A DNA stretch of 7,252 nt from B8-G4 sp033720735. Its GTDB lineage: Bacteria; Bacteroidota; Bacteroidia; Chitinophagales; Saprospiraceae. The stretch is taken from assembly GCA_033720735.1 (NCBI GenBank), contig JAWWBX010000224.1, positions 1-7,252 of the forward strand. Reading direction: 5' to 3'. Of the stretch, positions 1-6,633 are shown in pieces (within the stretch, counting starts at the first letter, position 1; the number at the start of each line of letters is the position of its first letter). A program made the position numbers and the translations under genes. Below the pieces are notes generated by a model, which saw only the letters and a list, made by a program, of their open reading frames with translations, made no database searches and was not told the DNA's origin.

Positions 1-857
1 ACACAAGGTTTTATGCGGGGGAAGAAAAAGGCGACCCTGAATTTGCGCGGCAGCTTGCCGATCTTGCCGATCACTTTATCAACGATGCCTTCGGTACGGC
101 ACACCGCGCACATGCCTCGACCACGATCGTGGCGGACTACTTCGACCAGCAACACAAGGGTTTCGGACTGCTGATGCAAGCCGAATTGGAGAATGCGGAG
201 CAGGTGCTCAATGAGGCAGAGCGCCCCTTGGTAGCGATACTGGGAGGCGCAAAGGTTTCTGACAAGATCGGTCTGCTTTCCCGACTGATGGACCTCGCGG
301 ATCACATTCTGGTTGGAGGCGCCATGGCCTTTACGTTTGTCAGAGCACAGGGCGGACAGACGGGCAAGTCGCTGGTGGAGGAGGACAAACTCGATGTGGC
401 GCGGGACATTGTCACGGCTGCGGAAGCGCAGGGCGTCGGACTGCACTTGCCGTCAGATGCGGTGATTGCCGATGCATTTGCAGCGGATGCCGCCACCCGT
501 ACATGTGAGATCAACGCCATTCCCGACGGCTGGATGGGGCTTGACATCGGTCCACGGTCTGTGGCGTCATTCAGCGACCATATTGCCGGCGCGCGCACCA
601 TCCTGTGGAACGGCCCGATGGGTGTTTTTGAAATGGAGCCATTTGCCCGCGGCACCCTGGCCATTGCCAGAGCAGTGGCCTCACAGACGCAGGCAGGTGC
701 ATTTTCCCTGGTCGGCGGCGGCGACTCCGTGGCTGCCATCAATCAAAGCGGCCTGGCTGACCAGATCAGCTTTATCTCCACCGGTGGTGGCGCCATGCTT
801 GAATTTCTTGAAGGCAAAGTACTGCCCGGCGTGGCCGCGATCCGCGATGACGCGTGA
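1..857 (+). CDS. pgk: Phosphoglycerate kinase, C-terminal part (5' end outside window)
   Basis: Cytosolic glycolytic enzyme that transfers phosphate from 1,3-bisphosphoglycerate to ADP, giving 3-phosphoglycerate and ATP. The reading frame is open from base 3 (bases 1-2 finish a split codon) to the TGA at 855-857, giving 284 complete codons. The family is usually near 390-400 residues, so roughly 110 N-terminal residues are missing. The visible part starts in the conserved 'TRFYAGEEKGD' segment and continues with 'NDAFGTAHRAHAST', 'ILGGAKVSDKI', the hinge-region 'ILWNGPMGVFE', the nucleotide-binding 'GGGDS' (GGGDT is commoner), 'ISTGGGAMLEF' and the C-terminal 'GKVLPGVAAI'. The GTG at 129 is an internal valine, not a start, because homology continues upstream of it. 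The gene converges on the SLBB export gene with no intergenic base and has no evident functional link to it. Identification is secure; only the start lies outside the window. Confidence 0.97.
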   Translation, partial: TRFYAGEEKGDPEFARQLADLADHFINDAFGTAHRAHASTTIVADYFDQQHKGFGLLMQAELENAEQVLNEAERPLVAILGGAKVSDKIGLLSRLMDLADHILVGGAMAFTFVRAQGGQTGKSLVEEDKLDVARDIVTAAEAQGVGLHLPSDAVIADAFAADAATRTCEINAIPDGWMGLDIGPRSVASFSDHIAGARTILWNGPMGVFEMEPFARGTLAIARAVASQTQAGAFSLVGGGDSVAAINQSGLADQISFISTGGGAMLEFLEGKVLPGVAAIRDDA

Positions 858-860
858 TCA
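855..860. other. Abutting convergent stop codons (TGATCA)
   Basis: The pgk stop TGA (855-857, plus) and the export-gene stop TGA (860-858, minus) together form the palindrome TGATCA, so the two coding regions meet with neither gap nor overlap. I see no GC-rich hairpin followed by a T-run on either strand close to the junction. Each transcript must therefore end within, or run into, the other gene, or termination is factor-dependent. Confidence 0.9.
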
Positions 861-3587
861 ATTCAGGCGTTCCAGAAGCAGGATCAGGGTCAGGATGGCC
901 GTAGCCTGCGCGAGTGAATCCCGCACGATCTCGGACCAGTCGACCGGCTCTTTCTCCTCTTTTTCGACCTGTGTCTTTTCCGGAACGCGCCCTACATTGA
1001 TCGTGGCGCCCTTGGTGACTTTGGGATAGATCCTGAAGAGACCGAGGTTTTGTGTCTTTTCCACACGCCCGTTAGCATGTTCTACCGTTGTCAGGCGCCA
1101 ACGACCCTGCTCGGCGATACCGGCAGCGTACTTGTTGATGTAGTAGCGCGCCCGCTTGCCTTCCTCATAGGTCACATTGATCTTGTTGCCCCGTTGAATG
1201 AATCCGTCCGGATATAGTTCGCTCAGGTTGACCGCGCCGGAAATGGAGACCAGTTCCTGTTGCTTCGGCACAGTGATCGTATCGCCATGCTGAAGTACCA
1301 GATTGGCTGTCGAGTTGGTTTGATCGAGCGCCGTTTCGAGGTCAATGATCACCACACCCACGTCATCCGCGCTGCGCGTCAGTCTTGCTCCACCCAGAAA
1401 CGCTTCAGGCGTCAGCCCGCCGGCGCGACGAATAAAACTGGCTACGCGTTCGTTTTCCTCGACGATGGCATACGCACCCGGATAGCTCACCTCTCCGCGC
1501 AAATAGACGTAGCGTTGCAGCTCGAACTCAGGCACCTCGCGCACGACGATCTCGTCAAACGGCAGCAAGGAGATCACTGAATCACCCGGTTGTACATTGA
1601 GATCGCGGTCGACCGTCAACGTATAATCAATGGTGCGGGTCGGCTGATTCTCTTGGATGATCACACGCGAAACATCCACCCTGTTGCTGGCAGCACTGAA
1701 GGTGAGTCCACCAGCCATTTTGATCGCTTCGCGAAGGGTCAGATTGGCGTCATAGCGGAATCTGCCCGGTTGCCTCACCGCCCCTTTCACCTGGATGAAA
1801 AACTCGTCGGTCAGTGAATTGACATCGAAGATGACCATGCTGTCATTGGGCACCAGCACATAATTGTCGGGGCTATTGGCATCGTTGGTCGCGATCACCG
1901 TATTGAATGGCAGATACTGCGCGGTCTTCGGATCCTCCGGGAAATGTCTGACGATGAAGCCGAAATCCGAAGCACTGGGCTTCAGACCACCCGAGATCAG
2001 GATGGCGTCCTGCACGGTCATCACCCCGGCGGGATCAAAATTGTACTCTCCCGGTGCCCGCACCGCGCCTTGTACTGTAAAGCTGACCTCATCAGAGTAC
2101 TGCACCTGAGACTGAATGCGCACGATATCCCGGTTGCGCAGCAGGATGTTCTCTGCAGACCCGGGGTTACTCAGAGCAGTCTGTGGATTGAGGCGCTGGT
2201 ACGAATACATCCCATTGGGGTTGTAGCGCAGCATGTACGCGAAATCGAGGCGTGCCGACGGCTCCGGTTCTCCCAGGGCGATCAGATCGGACAAGCGCAT
2301 GGAGTCCTTCCGCTCAAAGCGTCCGCTGTTGTGCACGGCACCCTGTAGTTCTACGTAGTTCTCGATCTGATCATCAATCCGCTTCACCAGCACTTTGTCG
2401 CCGTCAGAGAGCAGGAAATCACCTCCGCTGTCCATGATCTCACGCAAGTCGACATTGATGACGACGCGACGGTCGTTGCTATACCGTGTGATCTGAATAT
2501 CACGCAAATAGGCGTCGCTGCCCAATCCGCCGGCGTACTCGATGAGCTTGATCAGGTGCTCGTCCGATTTCAACTCATATTTGTAAGGACGCTTGACGGA
2601 TCCCGAGATCTCCATGACGCGCCGGGCTGTCCCAACGTGGATGTAATCATTCTCCTGGAGATAAAAGTCCTCGGCGAAGCCCGGGTCCTGCATAAACCGG
2701 TAGACATCGAAGACCTTTTCTTCGTCGCCGCGAATGAGCCGGATATTGCGGACGGTGCCGATCTCGGAGGGTCCGCCGGCAAGCACGAGCGCGTTGAAGA
2801 GCGGATTGACTGCCGAGATGGTAAACGCTCCCGGCCGCTCCACTTCTCCGTAGATGTTTACAGTGATGGTACGGCCGGTCTGCACCGACATATCGAATTG
2901 GTTGTCGCGGTAGGCAAAATGGCGTTTCAGTCGCTGGCGCAGCATTTCGCGTGCAGCCGCCACCGTGAGTCCGCGCACGGCGATCGGCGGCGTGCCTTCC
3001 AGCCGGATGTAACCCTGGCGGTCGACTCTCACCGTTTCGTTGACCACGGACGGACCATTAATAAAGATGGAAAGCTCATCCCCTGTTCCCAGAATATAGG
3101 TCGGTGGTGGTTTGATGTCTTCGGCGGCGGAGTAGATCTTGACGTCCTGCGCCTTAAACAGGTGCTGGCCGTAGATCATTGGTTCTTCTTCCGGTTCTTT
3201 TTGCTCAACCATCTTCTCAACGGGTGGTGGTTCGGGTTCGGGAGGTGACGGCTGCGGTACCGGCGGGACAGTATCTCTGGGCTCGGCTGGCTCCGCTTCC
3301 GCTTCCCGCTCGGCGACCATTTCGGCCACGGTCTCTTCGATCACGCGCCGATACTCGTTGATCGTAAACTCGTCGATATTGGCCGGATCAATATTGTCGA
3401 CGTCGTATCCCTTCTCACGGAGGCGGACCTTCAGGTCCTCTTCACTGATATCAAGGGCCGCCAATCGTTCGCGTGCGTCCTGGCCGAGAATGGAAAGATT
3501 GGACACCTGGCCCGTGAGTGAGCAAGGAATGAAAAGGGCACTCAGTGCGAGCACCAGCAGTGCTGATTTCATCAAGCGGTTACACAT
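858..3587 (-). CDS. Wza-like outer-membrane polysaccharide export protein with multiple SLBB repeats
   Basis: Predicted secreted component of a capsule or exopolysaccharide export apparatus, 909 residues; E. coli Wza is under 400. In order: a signal peptide (about 1-26, hydrophobic core LLVLALSALFI, likely cut near LTG-Q); a charged helical segment (about 36-92); a Pro/Glu-rich linker (about 93-136); a polysaccharide export (PES) domain opening with 'YILGTGDELSIFING' (about 164-240); then seven 'G-x-V...PG-x-[FY]'-type repeat starts at residues 247, 329, 416, 507, 602, 698 and 784. Most repeats are followed by an 'AGG[LP]' motif (270, 352, 532, 625, 722); the third and seventh are degenerate. 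An acidic stretch (868-882) precedes a C-terminal hydrophobic helix (about 893-907), comparable to the helix that anchors Wza in the outer membrane. The residue-22 Cys (FIPC) is a poor lipobox, so lipoprotein status is doubtful. I chose the ATG at 3587, which has A-rich DNA upstream; the ATG six codons in (3572) is an alternative. It lies 12 bases after the UDP-xylose synthase gene, hence probably in one operon. No inner-membrane copolymerase (Wzc-like) partner is in the window. Confidence 0.9.
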   Translation of the reverse strand: MCNRLMKSALLVLALSALFIPCSLTGQVSNLSILGQDARERLAALDISEEDLKVRLREKGYDVDNIDPANIDEFTINEYRRVIEETVAEMVAEREAEAEPAEPRDTVPPVPQPSPPEPEPPPVEKMVEQKEPEEEPMIYGQHLFKAQDVKIYSAAEDIKPPPTYILGTGDELSIFINGPSVVNETVRVDRQGYIRLEGTPPIAVRGLTVAAAREMLRQRLKRHFAYRDNQFDMSVQTGRTITVNIYGEVERPGAFTISAVNPLFNALVLAGGPSEIGTVRNIRLIRGDEEKVFDVYRFMQDPGFAEDFYLQENDYIHVGTARRVMEISGSVKRPYKYELKSDEHLIKLIEYAGGLGSDAYLRDIQITRYSNDRRVVINVDLREIMDSGGDFLLSDGDKVLVKRIDDQIENYVELQGAVHNSGRFERKDSMRLSDLIALGEPEPSARLDFAYMLRYNPNGMYSYQRLNPQTALSNPGSAENILLRNRDIVRIQSQVQYSDEVSFTVQGAVRAPGEYNFDPAGVMTVQDAILISGGLKPSASDFGFIVRHFPEDPKTAQYLPFNTVIATNDANSPDNYVLVPNDSMVIFDVNSLTDEFFIQVKGAVRQPGRFRYDANLTLREAIKMAGGLTFSAASNRVDVSRVIIQENQPTRTIDYTLTVDRDLNVQPGDSVISLLPFDEIVVREVPEFELQRYVYLRGEVSYPGAYAIVEENERVASFIRRAGGLTPEAFLGGARLTRSADDVGVVIIDLETALDQTNSTANLVLQHGDTITVPKQQELVSISGAVNLSELYPDGFIQRGNKINVTYEEGKRARYYINKYAAGIAEQGRWRLTTVEHANGRVEKTQNLGLFRIYPKVTKGATINVGRVPEKTQVEKEEKEPVDWSEIVRDSLAQATAILTLILLLERLN

Positions 3588-3599
3588 TATTACTTTTTT

Positions 3600-4562
3600 C
3601 TATGCAATTGGCGTACCAATTCTGCTGGAGAGCTTGTCGCGGAAGTACTCATAGGTCAGGCGCATGCCTTCGGCACGGTCGACCTGGGGCTCCCAGTTCA
3701 GCAGTTTGCGCGCCAACGCAATGTCTGGTCTCCGTTTCAGGGGGTCATCGACAGGCAGGGGTTCGTATTCGATCGCCAGATCGGGATTTCCGCTGATCCG
3801 GCGGATTTCTTCGGCAAATTGGAGAATGGTGATCTCGTTGGGGTTGCCGAGATTGACAGGGAGGTGGTAATCGCACAGCAGCAACTGATAGATGCCCTCG
3901 ATCAGGTCGTCGACATAACAGAATGACCGGGTCTGAGAACCATCACCATATACTGTCAGACTGCGGCCTTCGATCGCCTGCGCCATGAAGTTGGGGATGA
4001 CACGTCCGTCCTCGACGCGCATGCGCGGACCGTAGGTATTGAAGATCCGGGCAATCCTGGTCTCGAGTCCATGGTAGTTGTGGTAGGCCATCGTCATAGC
4101 TTCCATAAAGCGCTTGGCCTCGTCATAGACGCCGCGCGGGCCGATGGGATTGACACTTCCCCAGTATTCCTCGTGCTGCGGGTGGACTTCGGGATCCCCA
4201 TAGACTTCGGAAGTGGATGCAATGAGGATGCGCGCACCTTTATCCTTGGCCAGTCCCAGCAGGTTGTGTGTGCCCAAAGAACCCACTTTCAGGGTCTGGA
4301 TCGGCATGCGCAGGTAGTCGACAGGGCTCGCCGGCGAGGCAAAGTGCAGAATATAGTCCAGTTTGCCAGGCACGTGTACAAACCGCGATACGTCGTGATG
4401 ATAGTACTCAAACTCCTTGAGCGGAAACAGGTGCGCGATGTTGTCCAACGTCCCGGTCAGCAGGTTGTCCATCCCCACGACCTCATAGCCCTCTTTGATG
4501 AAGCGGTCGCACAAATGCGATCCCAGAAATCCGGCTGCTCCGGTGATCAGTACTCTTGGCAT
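3600..4562 (-). CDS. uxs: UDP-glucuronate decarboxylase (UDP-xylose synthase), extended SDR family
   Basis: Cytosolic NAD-dependent enzyme converting UDP-glucuronate to UDP-xylose and CO2, supplying xylose for surface polysaccharide. The product has 320 residues, normal for a single-domain bacterial UXS. Visible features: the Rossmann motif GAAGFLG (8-14) at the N-terminus; 'LHFASPASPVDY' (72-83); 'TSEVYGDPEVHPQ' (117-129) with the family's active-site Thr/Ser-Glu; catalytic 'YDEAK' (Tyr146, Lys150); 'RIFNTYGPRM' (172-181); 'VYGDGSQTRSFCYVDDL' (204-220); and 'LKRRPDI' (275-281), whose Arg matches the position linked to decarboxylation in UXS and ArnA. These segments resemble UXS more than UDP-glucose or dTDP-glucose epimerases/dehydratases. 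I placed the start at the ATG of MPRVLITG (4562), preceded by ACGGGGTAAG as a weak ribosome site. The frame stays open to 4847, but that extension would cross the divergent promoter region and the next gene. It is first in a leftward operon with the export protein gene. Confidence 0.93.
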   Translation of the reverse strand: MPRVLITGAAGFLGSHLCDRFIKEGYEVVGMDNLLTGTLDNIAHLFPLKEFEYYHHDVSRFVHVPGKLDYILHFASPASPVDYLRMPIQTLKVGSLGTHNLLGLAKDKGARILIASTSEVYGDPEVHPQHEEYWGSVNPIGPRGVYDEAKRFMEAMTMAYHNYHGLETRIARIFNTYGPRMRVEDGRVIPNFMAQAIEGRSLTVYGDGSQTRSFCYVDDLIEGIYQLLLCDYHLPVNLGNPNEITILQFAEEIRRISGNPDLAIEYEPLPVDDPLKRRPDIALARKLLNWEPQVDRAEGMRLTYEYFRDKLSSRIGTPIA

Positions 4563-4586
4563 CAGCTTACCCCGTTGTGGGTCGGG

Positions 4587-4594
4587 CAAATATA
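4587..4594 (-). promoter_or_regulatory. Candidate Bacteroidota-type -7 element for the uxs-export operon
   Basis: On the minus strand this reads TATATTTG, an exact match to TAnnTTTG, the known Bacteroidota -7 consensus. It would place the transcript start about 20 bases before the uxs ATG, leaving a short leader holding the GGGG ribosome-site-like bases. A TTTG lies upstream at 4612-4609, but the gap of 14 bases is shorter than the usual spacing of about 19, so the -33 part is weak. The match and position are seen directly; promoter activity is inferred. Confidence 0.5.
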
Positions 4595-4624
4595 ACCATT
4601 GGCACCAGCAAAGGTGAATATGCA

Positions 4625-4632
4625 TACCTTTG
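4625..4632 (+). promoter_or_regulatory. Candidate Bacteroidota-type -7 element for the beta-barrel-waaA-kinase unit
   Basis: TACCTTTG matches TAnnTTTG. The only upstream TTG (4599-4601) is 23 bases away, longer than usual. A start about 7 bases downstream would fall at or next to the ATG at 4639, implying a nearly leaderless mRNA, so this may be a chance match. It is the only such match I noticed in the 76-base gap on this strand. Confidence 0.3.
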
Positions 4633-4638
4633 ATCGCA

Positions 4639-5379
4639 ATGCACCTCAGGCTACTGATCGTATTGTTGTTTTGCGGGCAGGTGTCGCTGCAGTCCCAGGA
4701 TGCGCCCAGCCTGCGCATGCACCTCAGTTTTGAATATGGGGCACAGACGCCAGGTGGCGACCTGAAGGACCGCTTTGGCAACAACTTCAATCTTGGCGCG
4801 CAATACGAGATCCTCCATATGGAATCCCTGTGGCATGCCGGACTCAAGGGCTATTTCCTTTTTGGCAACGAGGTCAGGGAAGACGTCCTGGCGTTGCTGC
4901 GCACCCCGGAAGGCAACATCATCGGCAATGACCGCTCCCCTGCCATCGTGCTGCTGCGGGAGCGTGGCTTCTTTATCGGACCGTACGTTGGCAAGACGTT
5001 CAAACTCTCTGAACAGCATCCGCATTCCGGTATCAAGATCAGCGCCGGCGCCGGCTTGCTACAGCACAAGATCCGCGTCCAGGACGACACCCGGTCCGTC
5101 TCACAGCTGACCGGCGATTATCTGAAGGGCTACGATCGACTCACTAACGGACTGGCATTCTACGGATTTGTCGGCTATCAGCATCTTGATCCGCAGGGAC
5201 GTATCAACTTCCTCGCCGGGTTCGACCTGACGGCCGGTACCACCCAAAGCCGCCGGGACTTCAACTTTGACCAGCAACGGGCAGACACGGCCAAGCGCAA
5301 GGACAGTCTCCTCGGCATTCGCATTGGCTGGATCCTCCCCATTACCACCGGACAACCTCCCGACCAGATCTTTTATTGA
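4639..5379 (+). CDS. Uncharacterised outer-membrane beta-barrel protein next to waaA
   Basis: No enzyme family is recognised. The product has 246 residues: a signal peptide (about 1-20, core LLIVLLFCGQVSL, likely cut near LQSQ-D), then alternating amphipathic strands separated by Gly/Asn/Asp-rich turns, as expected for a small 8-10-stranded outer-membrane barrel. Recognisable stretches are 'PGGDLKDRFGNNFNLG' (38-53), a probable loop 'EDVLALLRTPEGNIIGND' (81-98), 'RGFFIGPYVGKTF' (109-121), 'GIKISAGAGLLQHKIRV' (131-147), 'DYLKGYDRLTNG' (160-171), 'INFLAGFDLTAG' (189-200) and 'RRDFNFD' (205-211). It ends in an aromatic residue (IFY), like the C-terminal assembly signal of many barrels. I recall similar unnamed proteins in Bacteroidota but cannot confirm a named family. 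The ATG at 4639 was chosen; a TTG three codons upstream (4630) is in frame but less likely. No good Shine-Dalgarno is present. The gene leads the rightward unit, 3 bases before waaA, so an envelope or LPS-related role is inferred from context only. Confidence 0.8.
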   Translation: MHLRLLIVLLFCGQVSLQSQDAPSLRMHLSFEYGAQTPGGDLKDRFGNNFNLGAQYEILHMESLWHAGLKGYFLFGNEVREDVLALLRTPEGNIIGNDRSPAIVLLRERGFFIGPYVGKTFKLSEQHPHSGIKISAGAGLLQHKIRVQDDTRSVSQLTGDYLKGYDRLTNGLAFYGFVGYQHLDPQGRINFLAGFDLTAGTTQSRRDFNFDQQRADTAKRKDSLLGIRIGWILPITTGQPPDQIFY

Positions 5380-5382
5380 CCT

Positions 5383-6633
5383 ATGGTCGCATTGTACAAT
5401 CTGGCAATTGCATGCTACGGCCTTGCCATCCGGGCAGCCAGTCTGTTCAATGCCAAGGCACGGGCCTGGTTGCACGGACGCCGCAAACTCTTCCGCCATC
5501 TCGAGCAGGCCGTCGATCACCAGCGGCCATGGATCTGGATCCACGTGGCCTCCCTGGGTGAATTCGAACAAGGCAGGCCAGTGATAGAACGCCTGCGCTC
5601 GGCCTACCCGGATCATGGCATTCTACTCTCATTTTTCTCGCCCTCTGGCTACACAGTGCGCAAGGACTACCCACACGCAGACCACGTCACCTACCTGCCA
5701 CTCGACACCCATGCCAATGCGCGACGGTGGGTGCGGAAGGTGCGTCCCGCACTGGCCATTTTTGTCAAGTACGAGATCTGGTATCACTATCTGCGCGCAC
5801 TGGATCGTGCACGCGTGCCGACATTGTTGATCTCGGCCCAATTGCGTGCCGGACAGTTCTATTTCGCCTGGTACGGCCGGTTTATGCGACGGCGGCTAGC
5901 GGGCCTCACCAGGATCTTCACCACCGGAACGGAGCAAACACAATTTCTCAATGAGGCCGGACTCCGCAATGCAGAAACGGCCGGGGATACGCGTATCGAC
6001 AGGGTAATCACCATAGCACGTGACACCCGTGACTTCAGCACAGTCGGGCAGGCCCTGGGACCGGGCGCAGAGATCCTGGTGGCCGGCAGCACCTGGCCCG
6101 CTGACGAGCAAATCCTGATCCCATGGATCAGGGAAACTGCAACCAAAGCCATCATCGCACCACATGAGAACAGTGAAGAACGCATTCAGGCGCTCACCCG
6201 GCAGCTAGGGCCTGCGGTGCTGCGATTGTCGGCGTCTCGCGACGCGCAGCGTCCTGCCGATATCGTGATCGTCGATACCATGGGCGACCTGGCGCATTTG
6301 TACGCATTGGGGGCTATCGCTTACGTCGGTGGTGGTTTTGGACCGGGCATCCATAACATCCTGGAACCTCTGGCCCATGGGCTTCCGGTGATCTTTGGTC
6401 CGAACTACGATCGTTTTGCCGAAGCCCATGATCTGATCAGTCTTGGGGTTGCACGGAGCGTGCAGGACCCGGACACGTTGCGACAGGCGATCGCGCATTT
6501 CCGGGAAGCGGAAACACCTGCCTTCGTCGCCACCCGCGCGCAGACCTACCTTGCCCGGCACCAGGGAGCCACAGAGCGGATATATGCTTACATTCGCGAC
6601 GAGCAGCTCCTGGACCATGGGTTGGCAAAGTGA
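5383..6633 (+). CDS. waaA: 3-deoxy-D-manno-octulosonic acid (Kdo) transferase
   Basis: Family GT30 glycosyltransferase (also called KdtA) that attaches Kdo from CMP-Kdo to the lipid A precursor at the cytoplasmic face of the inner membrane. The product has 416 residues, the normal family length. Visible: an N-terminal hydrophobic helix (about 3-22) acting as membrane anchor; 'HVASLGEFEQG' (54-64) with the predicted catalytic base Glu60; 'SFFSPSGY' (83-90); 'KYEIWYHYL' (129-137); 'SAQLRAGQFYF' (151-161); 'GDTRIDRV' (201-208); 'AGSTWPADE' (234-242); 'IAPHE' (258-262); and the CMP-binding region 'YVGGGFGPGIHNILEP' (314-329) with 'GLPVIFGPNY' (333-342). The ATG lies 3 bases after the barrel gene's stop and lacks a clear Shine-Dalgarno, suggesting translational coupling. 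Its 3' end overlaps the kinase gene by 17 bases. Whether it transfers one or more Kdo residues cannot be told from sequence. Confidence 0.96.
   Translation: MVALYNLAIACYGLAIRAASLFNAKARAWLHGRRKLFRHLEQAVDHQRPWIWIHVASLGEFEQGRPVIERLRSAYPDHGILLSFFSPSGYTVRKDYPHADHVTYLPLDTHANARRWVRKVRPALAIFVKYEIWYHYLRALDRARVPTLLISAQLRAGQFYFAWYGRFMRRRLAGLTRIFTTGTEQTQFLNEAGLRNAETAGDTRIDRVITIARDTRDFSTVGQALGPGAEILVAGSTWPADEQILIPWIRETATKAIIAPHENSEERIQALTRQLGPAVLRLSASRDAQRPADIVIVDTMGDLAHLYALGAIAYVGGGFGPGIHNILEPLAHGLPVIFGPNYDRFAEAHDLISLGVARSVQDPDTLRQAIAHFREAETPAFVATRAQTYLARHQGATERIYAYIRDEQLLDHGLAK

Noticed and set aside
302..742. Minus-strand open frame (146 codons) inside pgk
   Set aside because: It lies wholly antisense to conserved pgk motifs and its Ala/Ser/Pro-rich translation looks like a shadow frame.
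938..970. Possible terminator near the end of pgk (GACCAGTCGACCGG followed by a T-rich run)
   Set aside because: The inverted repeat is imperfect with no loop, so it would not form a stable RNA hairpin, and it lies inside the export protein's coding sequence.
466..1029. Plus-strand open frame spanning the end of pgk into the export gene
   Set aside because: It is out of frame with pgk and antisense to the export protein. The translation is rich in Pro, Trp, Arg and His, with no recognisable family.
2556..3248. Long plus-strand open frame (230 codons) inside the export gene
   Set aside because: It is antisense to well-supported PES/SLBB coding sequence, and its translation shows no domain or signal that I recognise. 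GC-rich coding DNA commonly gives such shadows.
3180..3311. Low-complexity GGT/TCC-rich DNA that looks like a repeat
   Set aside because: It is explained by the Pro/Glu-rich linker of the export protein and is not an independent DNA repeat.
3516..3527. Possible lipoprotein cleavage site (FIPC, Cys22) in the export protein
   Set aside because: Proline just before the Cys and Phe/Ile at -3/-2 do not fit a lipobox well. A signal peptidase I cut near LTG-Q is more likely.
4630..4638. TTG start three codons upstream for the barrel gene
   Set aside because: It adds only three residues before an ATG that gives a better signal peptide start, and it overlaps the candidate -7 element.
4563..4847. 95-residue N-terminal extension of the UDP-xylose synthase frame
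   Set aside because: The extension precedes the Rossmann motif that normally begins the protein, has no family resemblance, and overlaps the promoter region and the start of the divergent barrel gene.
5101..5616. Minus-strand open frame across the barrel-waaA junction
   Set aside because: It is antisense to two supported genes, and its composition is that of a complementary-strand shadow.
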